The notes: a model not told the origin generated them from the sequence alone. DNA of 11,665 nt from Acidobacteriaceae bacterium (GCA_030040395.1 JASHTU010000201.1:1-11665); one strand, 5' to 3'. Counted from the first letter of the stretch, positions 1 through 6,465 are shown. Numbers and translations are program-made.

Positions 1-2
1 AG

Positions 3-83
3 CGCATCATGGGGCACAAAGATCTATGGGCGCTGGAAGCAATACTCAACCCGACTGCGACTGCCAGCAAGAAGGCGGCGTAG
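3..83 (+). CDS. possible C-terminal tail of an unidentified gene, truncated by the window edge
   Basis: Frame 3 is open from the window start to a TAG at 81-83. It encodes 26 residues ending RIMGHKDLWALEAILNP and then an Ala/Lys/Thr tail (TATASKKAA). The final low-complexity Ala/Lys tail is like the end of many bacterial proteins, and frames 1 and 2 give less protein-like peptides. The fragment is too short to assign a family. The MGHK piece is loosely like the end of tyrosine recombinases, but no catalytic residues are inside the window. It may simply be open by chance. Confidence 0.25.
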   Translation, partial: RIMGHKDLWALEAILNPTATASKKAA

Positions 84-532
84 TAACATCAACCTAACCG
101 CCGCTCCCCACTTTCAACTGGCTGCGGGACATCCTCCGAAGTCGGCAATTCCGCCAGTGCTCTGCTATCCCTAGAAAAGAGAATCACCGCCGCCCCAATA
201 ACGATGTGCCTCGTCATATGTCCCATCAAGAAAGACTTCGCTCTGGCGGCTGATCCCGAATTTGGTCTATCTTGCGAGTGAGAGATCGGCGAAATGCTAA
301 TCGGGCCCGTAGGAGGGGGAGTTCTGAGTTCCGGGCAGTTTACCGGCTATGGGGACGTTGAGCGTTTGGGGAGTTGTGGAGTGCGCTAGGAACAACCGCG
401 GATCCCTCACTGCGTTTGATGACAGTGGGTTTGTAAGACATGGAGCGGACCGCTGGCTATCAGTGACTGAGCGATCGGAGCGTGGGGGCACGGGGTAGAG
501 CCGGCAGTTCAGGGGCATGAGGATGCGAGTTG
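84..532. other. non-coding stretch upstream of the feoAB promoter
   Basis: No convincing gene is seen in these 449 bases. The longest frame (minus strand, 518-297) is rich in Ser, Pro and Arg and has no domain, signal peptide or ribosome-binding site. A 45-codon minus-strand frame (226-89) has one hydrophobic patch but no ribosome-binding site. The base composition is more mixed than in the neighbouring genes. The only structure I find is an imperfect hairpin at 406-429, inside a GGATCCCTC...GATGACA context that resembles the short extragenic repeats scattered in many environmental bacterial genomes. Confidence 0.55.
406..429. repeat. imperfect hairpin, possible relic of an extragenic repeat
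   Basis: CACTG at 408-412 pairs with CAGTG at 423-427 across a 10-base loop. A T-G wobble and one more C-G pair extend the stem to seven pairs (406-429). The surrounding GGATCCCTC and GATGACA blocks recall a widespread class of short interspersed extragenic elements. That resemblance is from memory and not from a search. There is no second copy in this window. Confidence 0.3.
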
Positions 533-548
533 TGTGATTTAGATCACA
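533..548. promoter_or_regulatory. CRP/FNR-family operator, perfect TGTGA-N6-TCACA
   Basis: The 16 bases TGTGATTTAGATCACA form a perfect inverted repeat of the two TGTGA/TCACA half-sites with the canonical 6-bp spacer. The spacer TTTAGA differs from the ideal E. coli CRP spacer (TCTAGA) at one base. The half-sites are CRP type (GTGAT) and not FNR type (TTGAT). It is the only such site I noticed in the window and stands just upstream of feoAB. The binding protein could be any CRP/FNR-superfamily regulator with an E. coli-like recognition helix. In other bacteria feo operons are activated by FNR or other members of this family when oxygen is low. Confidence 0.8.
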
Positions 549-582
549 TTCAATGGATCAATCCACTGATACAACGGAATCA
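533..582 (+). promoter_or_regulatory. predicted class II CRP-dependent promoter for feoAB
   Basis: The CRP-type site is centred at 540.5. A centre at -41.5, the class II position, puts the transcription start at 582 and the -10 hexamer at 570-575. Exactly there the sequence reads TACAAC (4 of 6 matches to TATAAT), preceded by TG and one base (567-569), an extended -10. No recognisable -35 is needed at such promoters because the activator occupies that position. The spacing match is seen directly; activation is inferred. It makes the ATG at 553 an unlikely start codon, because that codon would lie upstream of the transcript. Confidence 0.6.
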
Positions 583-715
583 TCGTTCCGATACAAAGAA
601 GTAAGCAGAAGGGTCCGCCAGGGGGCAATGGGCAGCAGGGACTCAGGGGGATCCGCAGCCCTCCGGAGGTCCACCGTGGGAACCGAGCGAACCAACGACC
701 TCACAAAATCCAGCA

Positions 716-746
716 TTTGCAGGCCCGAGGCGATTGGCCGTATACT
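716..746 (+). promoter_or_regulatory. possible second, sigma70-like promoter before feoA
   Basis: TATACT at 741-746 matches the -10 consensus at five of six positions. The candidate -35 elements are weak: TTTGCA at 716-721 with a 19-bp spacer, or TTGCAG at 717-722 with 18 bp. Transcription would start near 753, about 60 bases before the favoured feoA start and at the edge of the small inverted repeat at 753-767. It may be chance. Confidence 0.3.
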
Positions 747-752
747 GAATTC

Positions 753-767
753 CGACCAAACCGGTCG
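753..767 (+). repeat. small inverted repeat in the feoA leader
   Basis: CGACC (753-757) and GGTCG (763-767) form a perfect 5-bp stem around the loop AAACC, followed by TATTTTG. On RNA this is a short hairpin with a U-rich 3' side, like a weak attenuator. On DNA it could be a small operator next to the TATACT element. It lies before the favoured feoA start, so it can act in the leader. No Fur-box-like sequence was found here. Confidence 0.3.
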
Positions 768-813
768 TATTTTGAGGGTGCTGCCCTTCCGGCGGCCCAC
801 GGGAGTCCGGCGG

Positions 814-1161
814 GTGAGCGTATTGAGCGAGTTAGGGGTGGGTGAGAGCGGGGTTCTGATCGCTCTCGATTTGCCTGAGACGGTTCAGAATCACCTGATG
901 CACATGGGTTTTGTTCCAAATGCACTGGTAACCGCGTTGCGACGCGCACCGGCGGGCGATCCCACCGTTTATCACGTGGACGGGCTGGAGATTGCGCTGC
1001 GCCGGGAAACCGCATCGGCGATCCGCGTGCGGCATCTGGACGCGGCCGAGACCGAAGAACGGGCCCAGACCGAAGTTTCCGAATCTTCCGAATTAGATTC
1101 CGAATTAGATTCCGAATCAGCTTCCAAGATGGCTCCTGAGCTGGCTGAGGTGGCGCATTGA
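814..1161 (+). CDS. feoA: FeoA, ferrous iron transport accessory protein with an acidic C-terminal tail
   Basis: FeoA is a small cytoplasmic SH3-like protein that supports the Fe(II) transporter FeoB. From the GTG at 814 the 115-residue product shows the full family pattern: LSELGVGESG (4-13), the HLMHMGFVPNALV turn (27-39), RRAPAGDP (43-50), and IALRRETASAIRV (60-72). I chose GTG 814 because it gives a normal FeoA N-terminus and has GGGAG at 801-805, eight bases upstream. The frame stays open to ATG 553, but that codon precedes the predicted transcript start. GTG 676, with GGAGGT at 665-670, is a real alternative and would add 46 residues of no known domain. Residues 79-115 form an unusual Ser/Glu/Asp-rich tail made by DNA repeats. 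The stop overlaps the feoB start by four bases (TTGA), so translation is probably coupled. Confidence 0.88.
   Translation: MSVLSELGVGESGVLIALDLPETVQNHLMHMGFVPNALVTALRRAPAGDPTVYHVDGLEIALRRETASAIRVRHLDAAETEERAQTEVSESSELDSELDSESASKMAPELAEVAH
1077..1125 (+). repeat. 12-bp tandem repeat inside feoA
   Basis: The unit TTCCGAATTAGA occurs at 1086-1097 and 1098-1109. A diverged copy, TTCCGAATCAGC, is at 1110-1121. A 9-base partial unit (TTCCGAATC, 1077-1085) precedes them and TTCC follows. The unit length keeps the frame and encodes S-E-L-D repeats in the FeoA tail. It is AT-richer than its surroundings. Slippage would lengthen or shorten the tail by four residues without a frameshift. Confidence 0.85.
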
Positions 1162-3074
1162 ACAGTTGTTGCTCGACGCCTGAATTTGTTCCGCCGCCGA
1201 GTTCTCCCGCTGAGGGAGGGCTGAAGACCATCATCCTGGTCGGACCGCCTAACTCGGGTAAATCCACGCTTTTCAATCGCCTGACCGGACTTCGCCAGAA
1301 GGTTGCAAATTATCCCGGCGTCACTGTGGAGCAACGGATGGGCCTGATGGCCGGCGTGGGGCGCGACGACCTGACGGCGATCGATTTGCCGGGGATTTAT
1401 TCGCTGACCCCGTATTCAGAAGACGCGCGAGTTGCCGTGGACGTGCTGCGCGGGCGGATGCCGGGGACGCCCAAGCCGGACGCGGTTTTGCTGGTTCTGG
1501 ACTCGTTGCACTTGACCCGGCAACTGATGCTGGCCGCGCCGGTATTGGCGGTAGGCTTGCCCACGCTGGTGCTCTTGAACATGAGCGACCTGATGGAGGC
1601 GCGGGGTGGACAGATCGACACCCTCAAGCTGGCCCGGGAGCTGGGCGCGCCGGTGGCGCAGATCAGCGCCGTGCGGGGAACGGGCGTCGATGCGGTGCCG
1701 TTGTTTTTGAATCAGCAAAATGGCCATGCTTTGCACGCCAAGCCGCTAACCCTGCCGGTGGTTGGCAATGCGGCGAGCACGCACACCTGGGCGGCGCAGG
1801 TGAGCCGCCGCACCGGCTATCAAGCTCCGCTGTCGGCCGAAAACAGCCGCAGGATCGATGACGTTCTGCTGCACCGCTTCTGGGGACCGCTCTTGTTTTT
1901 GCTGGTGGTGGTCGCCGTCTTCGAGGTGGTTTTCTCCATCGGCCAGCCGCTTTCAGATGGATTCGGCGATGTGCTGGCGCGCATGGGCGGCTTGGCGCGG
2001 CCGCTGCTGCCGGCGGGGTGGATTCAGTCGCTGGTGCTCGACGGGGTGTGGAAGGGCATTTGCTCAGTGCTGGTGTTTCTGCCCCAGATTCTGCTGCTGT
2101 TTCTGTTTATCGGCATTCTCGAAGACTCCGGCTACCTGGCGCGGGCGGCGCTGATCGCGGATCGCGCCATGAGGTCGATCGGGCTCAACGGCAAGGCTTT
2201 CATCCCTTTGCTTTCCGCTTACGCCTGCGCGGTTCCGGCGATCATGGCGACGCGCACCATCGAGAATAAACGCGACCGGCTGGCTACGATTCTGGTGACG
2301 CCGTTCATGACCTGCTCCGCGCGGCTGCCGGTGTACCTGCTGTTGATTGCGGCTTTCGTGCCCGGGCGCTACTATCTCCACGGCCTCATCGGGCTGCAGG
2401 CTCTGGTGATGCTGGGGCTGTATGTGGCCGGCTTTGTGGCCGCATTCACGACGGCGCGGCTGCTTAAGAGCTCGATCCTCAAATCCAGCGACACGCCGTT
2501 CATTCTGGAGCTGCCGCAGTACCGGATGCCTACGTTGCTCTCGCTCAGCTTGCGGCTGGTGGACCGCGCGCGAATTTTCCTGCAGAACGCGGGCAAGATC
2601 ATCGTCGGCGTGACCATCGCGCTGTGGGTGCTGGCCCAGTTGCCCGTGATTCACACCGCCAGCGGACTGGCCTCTGCGCCCAGCCTTGCGACCAGCCTCA
2701 TCGGGCGGCTGGGGCATTTCATCGAGCCGGCGATTGCGCCGCTGGGCTTCAACTGGAAGATCGGGATTGGGCTGCTGTCGAGCGTGCTGGCGCGGGAAGT
2801 GATGGTGAGCACCATGGGCACGCTATACGGGGCCGACCCCAGCACCCAGGCGCTAAATTTGCAGACCGCGCTGCACCACGACCTGACGCTGGGCGGGGCG
2901 CTGGCGCTGATGATCTTTTTCGCCTTCGCCATGCAATGCACCTCGACGATCGCCATCGTGAAGCGCGAAACCAACGGCTGGAAGTGGCCCGCGATCCAGT
3001 TTCTTTACATGTTGGCGCTGGCCTATGGCGCGGCGTTCACGGTCAACCACTTGGTGATGGCGTTCGCGGGATAG
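1158..3074 (+). CDS. feoB: FeoB, ferrous iron permease with G-protein domain
   Basis: FeoB carries Fe(II) across the inner membrane; its cytoplasmic N-terminal GTPase domain gates the pore. The 638-residue product has G1 GPPNSGKS (29-36), the G2 Thr56 in YPGVTVEQ, G3 DLPG (76-79), G4 NMSD (141-144) and G5 SAVRGTG (170-176). The membrane domain begins near residue 240. The first gate motif reads ACAVPAIMATRTI with Cys357, followed by PFMTCSARLP (Cys386). The second gate motif has REVMVSTMGTLYG. The C-terminal MQCTST (Cys594) and RETNGWKWP block is typical of one FeoB branch. It is shorter than E. coli FeoB (773) but within the family range. The start is TTG overlapping the feoA stop by four bases, with TGAGG at 1146-1150. 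It is co-transcribed with feoA under the CRP-type site. Confidence 0.97.
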   Translation: MNSCCSTPEFVPPPSSPAEGGLKTIILVGPPNSGKSTLFNRLTGLRQKVANYPGVTVEQRMGLMAGVGRDDLTAIDLPGIYSLTPYSEDARVAVDVLRGRMPGTPKPDAVLLVLDSLHLTRQLMLAAPVLAVGLPTLVLLNMSDLMEARGGQIDTLKLARELGAPVAQISAVRGTGVDAVPLFLNQQNGHALHAKPLTLPVVGNAASTHTWAAQVSRRTGYQAPLSAENSRRIDDVLLHRFWGPLLFLLVVVAVFEVVFSIGQPLSDGFGDVLARMGGLARPLLPAGWIQSLVLDGVWKGICSVLVFLPQILLLFLFIGILEDSGYLARAALIADRAMRSIGLNGKAFIPLLSAYACAVPAIMATRTIENKRDRLATILVTPFMTCSARLPVYLLLIAAFVPGRYYLHGLIGLQALVMLGLYVAGFVAAFTTARLLKSSILKSSDTPFILELPQYRMPTLLSLSLRLVDRARIFLQNAGKIIVGVTIALWVLAQLPVIHTASGLASAPSLATSLIGRLGHFIEPAIAPLGFNWKIGIGLLSSVLAREVMVSTMGTLYGADPSTQALNLQTALHHDLTLGGALALMIFFAFAMQCTSTIAIVKRETNGWKWPAIQFLYMLALAYGAAFTVNHLVMAFAG

Positions 3075-3100
3075 AGACTGCGCGGGGCGCTTTCCGGGCT

Positions 3101-3154
3101 ATGTAGGGCGTTTCGCCCGTTCCCCTCCGGCATCCATTCCTTTTTTCCCTACAT
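3101..3154. repeat. nested inverted repeat between feoB and the lipoprotein gene
   Basis: An outer perfect 8-bp inverted repeat, ATGTAGGG (3101-3108) and CCCTACAT (3147-3154), encloses an alternative inner hairpin GGGCG-TTT-CGCCC (3106-3118) and a run of six T at 3141-3146. The two stems share bases and so exclude each other. The inner hairpin may be part of a feoB terminator, but the T-run is about 20 bases away, so it is not a standard intrinsic terminator. It could also be a small palindromic extragenic element. Confidence 0.5.
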
Positions 3155-3228
3155 CTGAGTTGTGGGCGGGCTGCTTAGCAGCAGCGTGTCAAACCGCGGT
3201 CAGATCCCGGTTCGGGAGAGTTCTAACC

Positions 3229-3621
3229 ATGTCACGATTCAAGTATTTTTTTCTTATCACGCCGACCCTGCTGCTTTTTGGCTGCGCGCAGCCTAGGCCC
3301 CCGGTCGGCTTCGGCGTGCAATACGGGCCGGAACCGGTGTGTCCGTACGGGTACTTCGATTACGCGCCCTACAATTGCGCTCCATACGGGTATTACGGGC
3401 CGGGGTGGTTCCGTGGCGGCGTCTTCATCGGCTCGGGGCCATGGTACCACGGACCGGCGCACTTCCAAGGGCATGTCGATAACCATTACGATCCGCAACA
3501 CGGCTACCACGGGCAGTTACCGGGGCGCGGCGAGAAGGCGGCTCCAAAGCATCGTGCGGGCCATGTATCCAACTTCCATGGCAACGAGACGCGCGACGGC
3601 CGCGGGCACACCGTGCGTTAG
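3229..3621 (+). CDS. small Tyr/Gly/His-rich lipoprotein of unknown function
   Basis: The 130-residue product begins with a lipoprotein signal peptide: basic start MSRFK, hydrophobic core, and lipobox L16-F-G-C19, so mature Cys19 should be lipidated and anchored in the envelope. The middle is rich in Tyr, Gly and Pro (repeated PYGY, APY and YYGPGWF motifs), followed by GGVFIGSGPWYHG. The last 60 or so residues hold ten histidines in a hydrophilic, probably flexible region. I recall similar Tyr-Gly lipoproteins in Acidobacteriota and Proteobacteria, without assigned function. The start at 3229 is chosen because it begins the signal peptide and has GGGAGAG at 3214-3220. An open frame upstream to 3160 lacks these. 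The His-rich tail next to feoAB suggests metal binding, but that is inference only. Confidence 0.8.
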   Translation: MSRFKYFFLITPTLLLFGCAQPRPPVGFGVQYGPEPVCPYGYFDYAPYNCAPYGYYGPGWFRGGVFIGSGPWYHGPAHFQGHVDNHYDPQHGYHGQLPGRGEKAAPKHRAGHVSNFHGNETRDGRGHTVR

Positions 3622-3674
3622 GTGCGCGAACACCGCGGCGCAGTTGCGTGACGGATTGAACGCCGGGAAGGCGC

Positions 3675-4904
3675 CTATTTGACCCAGACCTTCGGCTCGA
3701 CGGATAAACCGGGGCGCAGCTCCTGGTGGGGGTCTTCCTTGGCGAGGTTGGTGAAGTCGACGCGCACCGGGACGCGCTGCACCACTTTGACGTAGTTGCC
3801 GGTGGCGTTTTCCGGCGGAAACAGGCTGAGCACCGAGCCGGTGGCTCCGCCGATCTGGGTTACGCGTCCCGCGTAGTCCTTGCCGGTGGCGTCGACGTGG
3901 ATCTGGACGTTCTGCCCGGCGCGCATGTGGCGGAGCTGGGTCTCTTTGAAATTCGCCGTCACCCACAAGCCTTCAAGAGAAACCAAAGTGAGCAGATTCT
4001 GGCCGGCGGAGACGTTCTGGTCGATTTCCACGCTTTTGCGCGTGATGATGCCGGCCTCCGGCGCGACGATTATGGTGTAACTCAGGTTCAGCCTGGCCTG
4101 ATCGAGCTGGGCCTGGGCCTGCTGCACCTGCGCTTCGGCCTGTTTGGCGTGCGCATCTTGCGCGGCCACCTGCTGGGGACCGGTCTGAGCGTAGCGCTGG
4201 GAGGCTTGCGACTGGGTCAGCCGCTCGCGGGCCACGCGCACCTGGTCGGCCGCGGCTTCCTGGCTGGCCTGGGCGTCGGCCAGGGCGGCTTTATCGGCGT
4301 CGGCGGTGGCGACGGCGGCGTCAAACTGCTGTTTGCTGATCACGTCTTGTGCAACCAGCGGGCGGTAGCGCGTCAGATCGGACTGGGCCTTGAAATTGTT
4401 GGCTTGCGCCTGGGCCACTTTGGCCTTGGCGGCGTCGAGTTGCTGCTGGGCCTGTTCGACGGCGGCAGTGGCTCCGCTGACATCGGCGTTTGCGGAACGC
4501 AGATTGCTGCCGGTGTTGACGGTGACGATCGGCACGTTAACCCTGGCCGCCACGGCATTGGCCTTGGCGCTGGCTAGCGCCGCTTCGGCGTTTTCCACCG
4601 CGACCTGAAAGTCCTTGGGGTCGAGTTCGACGATGGGATCGCCGCGCTTCACCATCTGGTTCTCCTCGACGTCGACGCGGATCACGTGCCCGGCAATGCG
4701 CGAGCTCACCTGGATGAGATGGCCGTTGATTTGCGCGTCGTCAGTGTCTTCGCTATAGGTGGAGCGCCACCAGATGCCGAGAGCGACAAGGACGGCAACC
4801 GCGACGAGCGCGACAATCAGGCCCCTGCGACGCTTTGGGGGCGGCGCAACTTCAGTATCGGCAGCCGGTTCGGCCTCGGCCGGTGTTGGATAGGTTTCCG
4901 CCAC
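3675..4904 (-). CDS. EmrA/HlyD-family membrane-fusion protein of an efflux pump
   Basis: This 409-residue periplasmic adaptor would link an inner-membrane exporter to the TolC-like channel encoded just upstream. It has a short Pro/Glu-rich cytoplasmic N-terminus, KRRR (24-27) and one transmembrane helix (about 28-46). Next come the EmrA-type segment DDAQINGHLIQVSSRIAGHV, a lipoyl half, a long Ala/Gln-rich coiled-coil hairpin, the second lipoyl half (IIVAPEAGIITRK) and a beta-barrel. The late block SLFPPENATGNYVKVVQRVP is the EmrA signature. I chose GTG 4904: it has a GGGAGGG ribosome-binding site inside the end of the upstream gene and lies one base from that gene's stop. The open frame up to 5105 is a shadow of that gene. 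No EmrB-type permease follows; the next gene is the convergent lipoprotein. Confidence 0.93.
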   Translation of the reverse strand: MAETYPTPAEAEPAADTEVAPPPKRRRGLIVALVAVAVLVALGIWWRSTYSEDTDDAQINGHLIQVSSRIAGHVIRVDVEENQMVKRGDPIVELDPKDFQVAVENAEAALASAKANAVAARVNVPIVTVNTGSNLRSANADVSGATAAVEQAQQQLDAAKAKVAQAQANNFKAQSDLTRYRPLVAQDVISKQQFDAAVATADADKAALADAQASQEAAADQVRVARERLTQSQASQRYAQTGPQQVAAQDAHAKQAEAQVQQAQAQLDQARLNLSYTIIVAPEAGIITRKSVEIDQNVSAGQNLLTLVSLEGLWVTANFKETQLRHMRAGQNVQIHVDATGKDYAGRVTQIGGATGSVLSLFPPENATGNYVKVVQRVPVRVDFTNLAKEDPHQELRPGLSVEPKVWVK

Positions 4905-4905
4905 G

Positions 4906-6339
4906 TTACTTCCCTCCCAAATAGGTCTTGTAGTTCTGCCCCGCCCCCAGCACCCGCGCCAGGCTGAGCTTAGCCACATTGTCGCGATAGAGGCTGGCGA
5001 CGTACTGATCGTTGGCCTGCGCCACCGATTGCTGCGCCTGGCTGACGGCCAGGTTGTCGCTGACTCCGTTGGTGTACCGTTGCTGCGCTTCCGTAAGCTC
5101 CTCATTGGCGAGGTCGACGGTGGAGCGAGCGACCTCGACCTGCCGCTGTGAGGAAGCGATATCGAGCAGCGCGTCGCGGACGTCGGCCTCGATCTGCGCC
5201 TGTTTATCGCTCAACTGGGCGCGCGCGGTGTCGAGTTGCGCCTGCGCTTGCTCGGCGTCGCCACGCAGGGCGTATTCCTTGAAGACCGGAACGCTGAGCG
5301 ATGCGCTGGCGTCCACGGTGCCGTGCGAGTGGCCCAAGGTGGTGCCGATGTCGCCGTAATCAGTGTCGATTTTCACGGTGGGCAGGCGCTCGTCCCTGGC
5401 CGCAATGCGCTGTTGTTCGGCGGCCTCGGTTTGCTCCACCAGGGAGGCCAGATCTTTGCGATTTTCCTTGGCCTGACGAATCAGGGCGTCCACGTTCATC
5501 TGGTCGAAGGCCGCGTAGGGCGTGGTGTCGGTCAAGGTAAATTGCTGCGCCAACGGGAGGCCGATGGTGCGCGCCAAGGCCAGCTTATCTTTTTCGAGCG
5601 CGTCGCGGGAGACGATCAACTCCTGTTCCTGCGTCTGGTAGTCGACGCGCGCGCGCAGTTCGTCGAGCAGCGGTGCGGTTCCCGCCTGGTGATTAGCGAT
5701 GGCCTGATCGAGCGAAACTTTGGATGTGGCAACCTGCGCTTCCACGCTGGTGATGCGGGTCTGATCGGCCAGCACCAACAGGTAGGCGTTGCCCACCGTC
5801 AAGACCACCATATCGCGCGCATCCTGCTCCGATAGCTGGGCGGAGCCAAAGTTGTCACGCGCGGCCAGATAATTGCGCAGCGCGGGCAGATCGAGGAGCG
5901 ACCAACTGAGCGAGGCGCGAATATCCGTATAGCCGAAAGGACCAATGACCTTGGGGATGCCGGGTAGCCGTAAACCCTCGGCGGGCAGATCCACCTGCAT
6001 GGCGGTCTCCTTGGCGGTGAAGTCGACCGAGGGTAACAGAGCCTGCAACTGGCCGAGGCGCTGGCCGCGCGCCGCCGCTGTCTGCGTTCCGCTTAGAATA
6101 ATGCCCAGATTCGTTTGCAATCCCCGCTGGATGGCGTCGTCGAGAGAGAGCGGGATGGGTTGCGGCGACACCTGGCCTTTGGGCACGCTGCCTTGAAAGC
6201 TGCTTGCGGTCGGGGCCGGCCCGGCGGGAGCCTGAGGGGTCTGCGCCGCCGTGAATGGAGCTAACCCGGCCAACGCCAGCAAAAGCCTGCTCACGCAGGG
6301 ACGTATTGTGTTCTTGTTGGAATGCTTCAGCAAAATCAC
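4906..6339 (-). CDS. TolC-family outer-membrane efflux protein
   Basis: This 477-residue protein is an outer-membrane factor: three copies form a beta-barrel and alpha-helical tunnel that releases substrates from tripartite pumps or type I secretion systems. The start is GTG 6339 with weak AAGG just upstream. A signal peptide (basic N-terminus, LLLALAGLAPFTAA) would be cut near residue 32. After a Pro/Ala-rich linker, two repeated outer-membrane-efflux halves begin with SLDDAIQRGLQTNLGI and, later, the NVDALIRQAKENRKDL region. Helical, Gln/Ala-rich segments such as QAQAQLDTARAQLSDKQAQ follow. The tail ends with RVLGAGQNYKTYLGGK. It is the first gene of a two-gene operon with the membrane-fusion protein, separated by one base, and is divergent from ppk1. 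Confidence 0.93.
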   Translation of the reverse strand: MILLKHSNKNTIRPCVSRLLLALAGLAPFTAAQTPQAPAGPAPTASSFQGSVPKGQVSPQPIPLSLDDAIQRGLQTNLGIILSGTQTAAARGQRLGQLQALLPSVDFTAKETAMQVDLPAEGLRLPGIPKVIGPFGYTDIRASLSWSLLDLPALRNYLAARDNFGSAQLSEQDARDMVVLTVGNAYLLVLADQTRITSVEAQVATSKVSLDQAIANHQAGTAPLLDELRARVDYQTQEQELIVSRDALEKDKLALARTIGLPLAQQFTLTDTTPYAAFDQMNVDALIRQAKENRKDLASLVEQTEAAEQQRIAARDERLPTVKIDTDYGDIGTTLGHSHGTVDASASLSVPVFKEYALRGDAEQAQAQLDTARAQLSDKQAQIEADVRDALLDIASSQRQVEVARSTVDLANEELTEAQQRYTNGVSDNLAVSQAQQSVAQANDQYVASLYRDNVAKLSLARVLGAGQNYKTYLGGK

Positions 6340-6370
6340 CCTTGCTTAATTCGCGGCGAACCCATCGCTT

Positions 6371-6402
6371 CAGAATGGCCGTACTCCAGAATGGCTGTAC
6401 CC
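6371..6402. repeat. 16-bp tandem direct repeat upstream of the efflux operon
   Basis: CAGAATGGCCGTACTC (6371-6386) is followed directly by CAGAATGGCTGTACCC (6387-6402), matching at 14 of 16 positions. It starts about 32 bases upstream of the outer-membrane factor start codon. Tandem copies of this size can bind response regulators, but the period does not fit the 11-bp Pho-box pattern. It may also be a recent slippage duplication. Confidence 0.6.
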
Positions 6403-6465
6403 TCAAATGGATGCGTGAAAAGTGCGTCGCGGTTCTGAAATGTAGTTTATCGAACGCGAGGAGCG

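Noticed and set aside
89..226. 45-codon minus-strand frame as an annotated small gene
   Set aside because: One hydrophobic stretch is suggestive, but there is no ribosome-binding site and no recognisable family; kept only as a low-interest finding.
297..518. minus-strand 73-codon frame as a gene
   Set aside because: Ser/Pro/Arg-rich without domain or signal peptide, in DNA of mixed composition; no ribosome-binding site.
553..813. N-terminal 87-codon extension of FeoA from ATG 553
   Set aside because: ATG 553 lies five bases after the operator and upstream of the predicted transcript start, has no ribosome-binding site, and the extension has irregular codon use and no domain. A shorter extension from GTG 676 cannot be excluded.
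701..1334. minus-strand open frames opposite feoA and the start of feoB
   Set aside because: They mirror the real genes in another frame; the products are Arg/Pro-rich and unlike any family.
4905..5105. extension of the membrane-fusion protein upstream of GTG 4904
   Set aside because: The extra 67 residues lie within the TolC-like gene in another frame and are Arg/Ser/Trp-rich; the good ribosome-binding site and EmrA-like N-terminus point to 4904.
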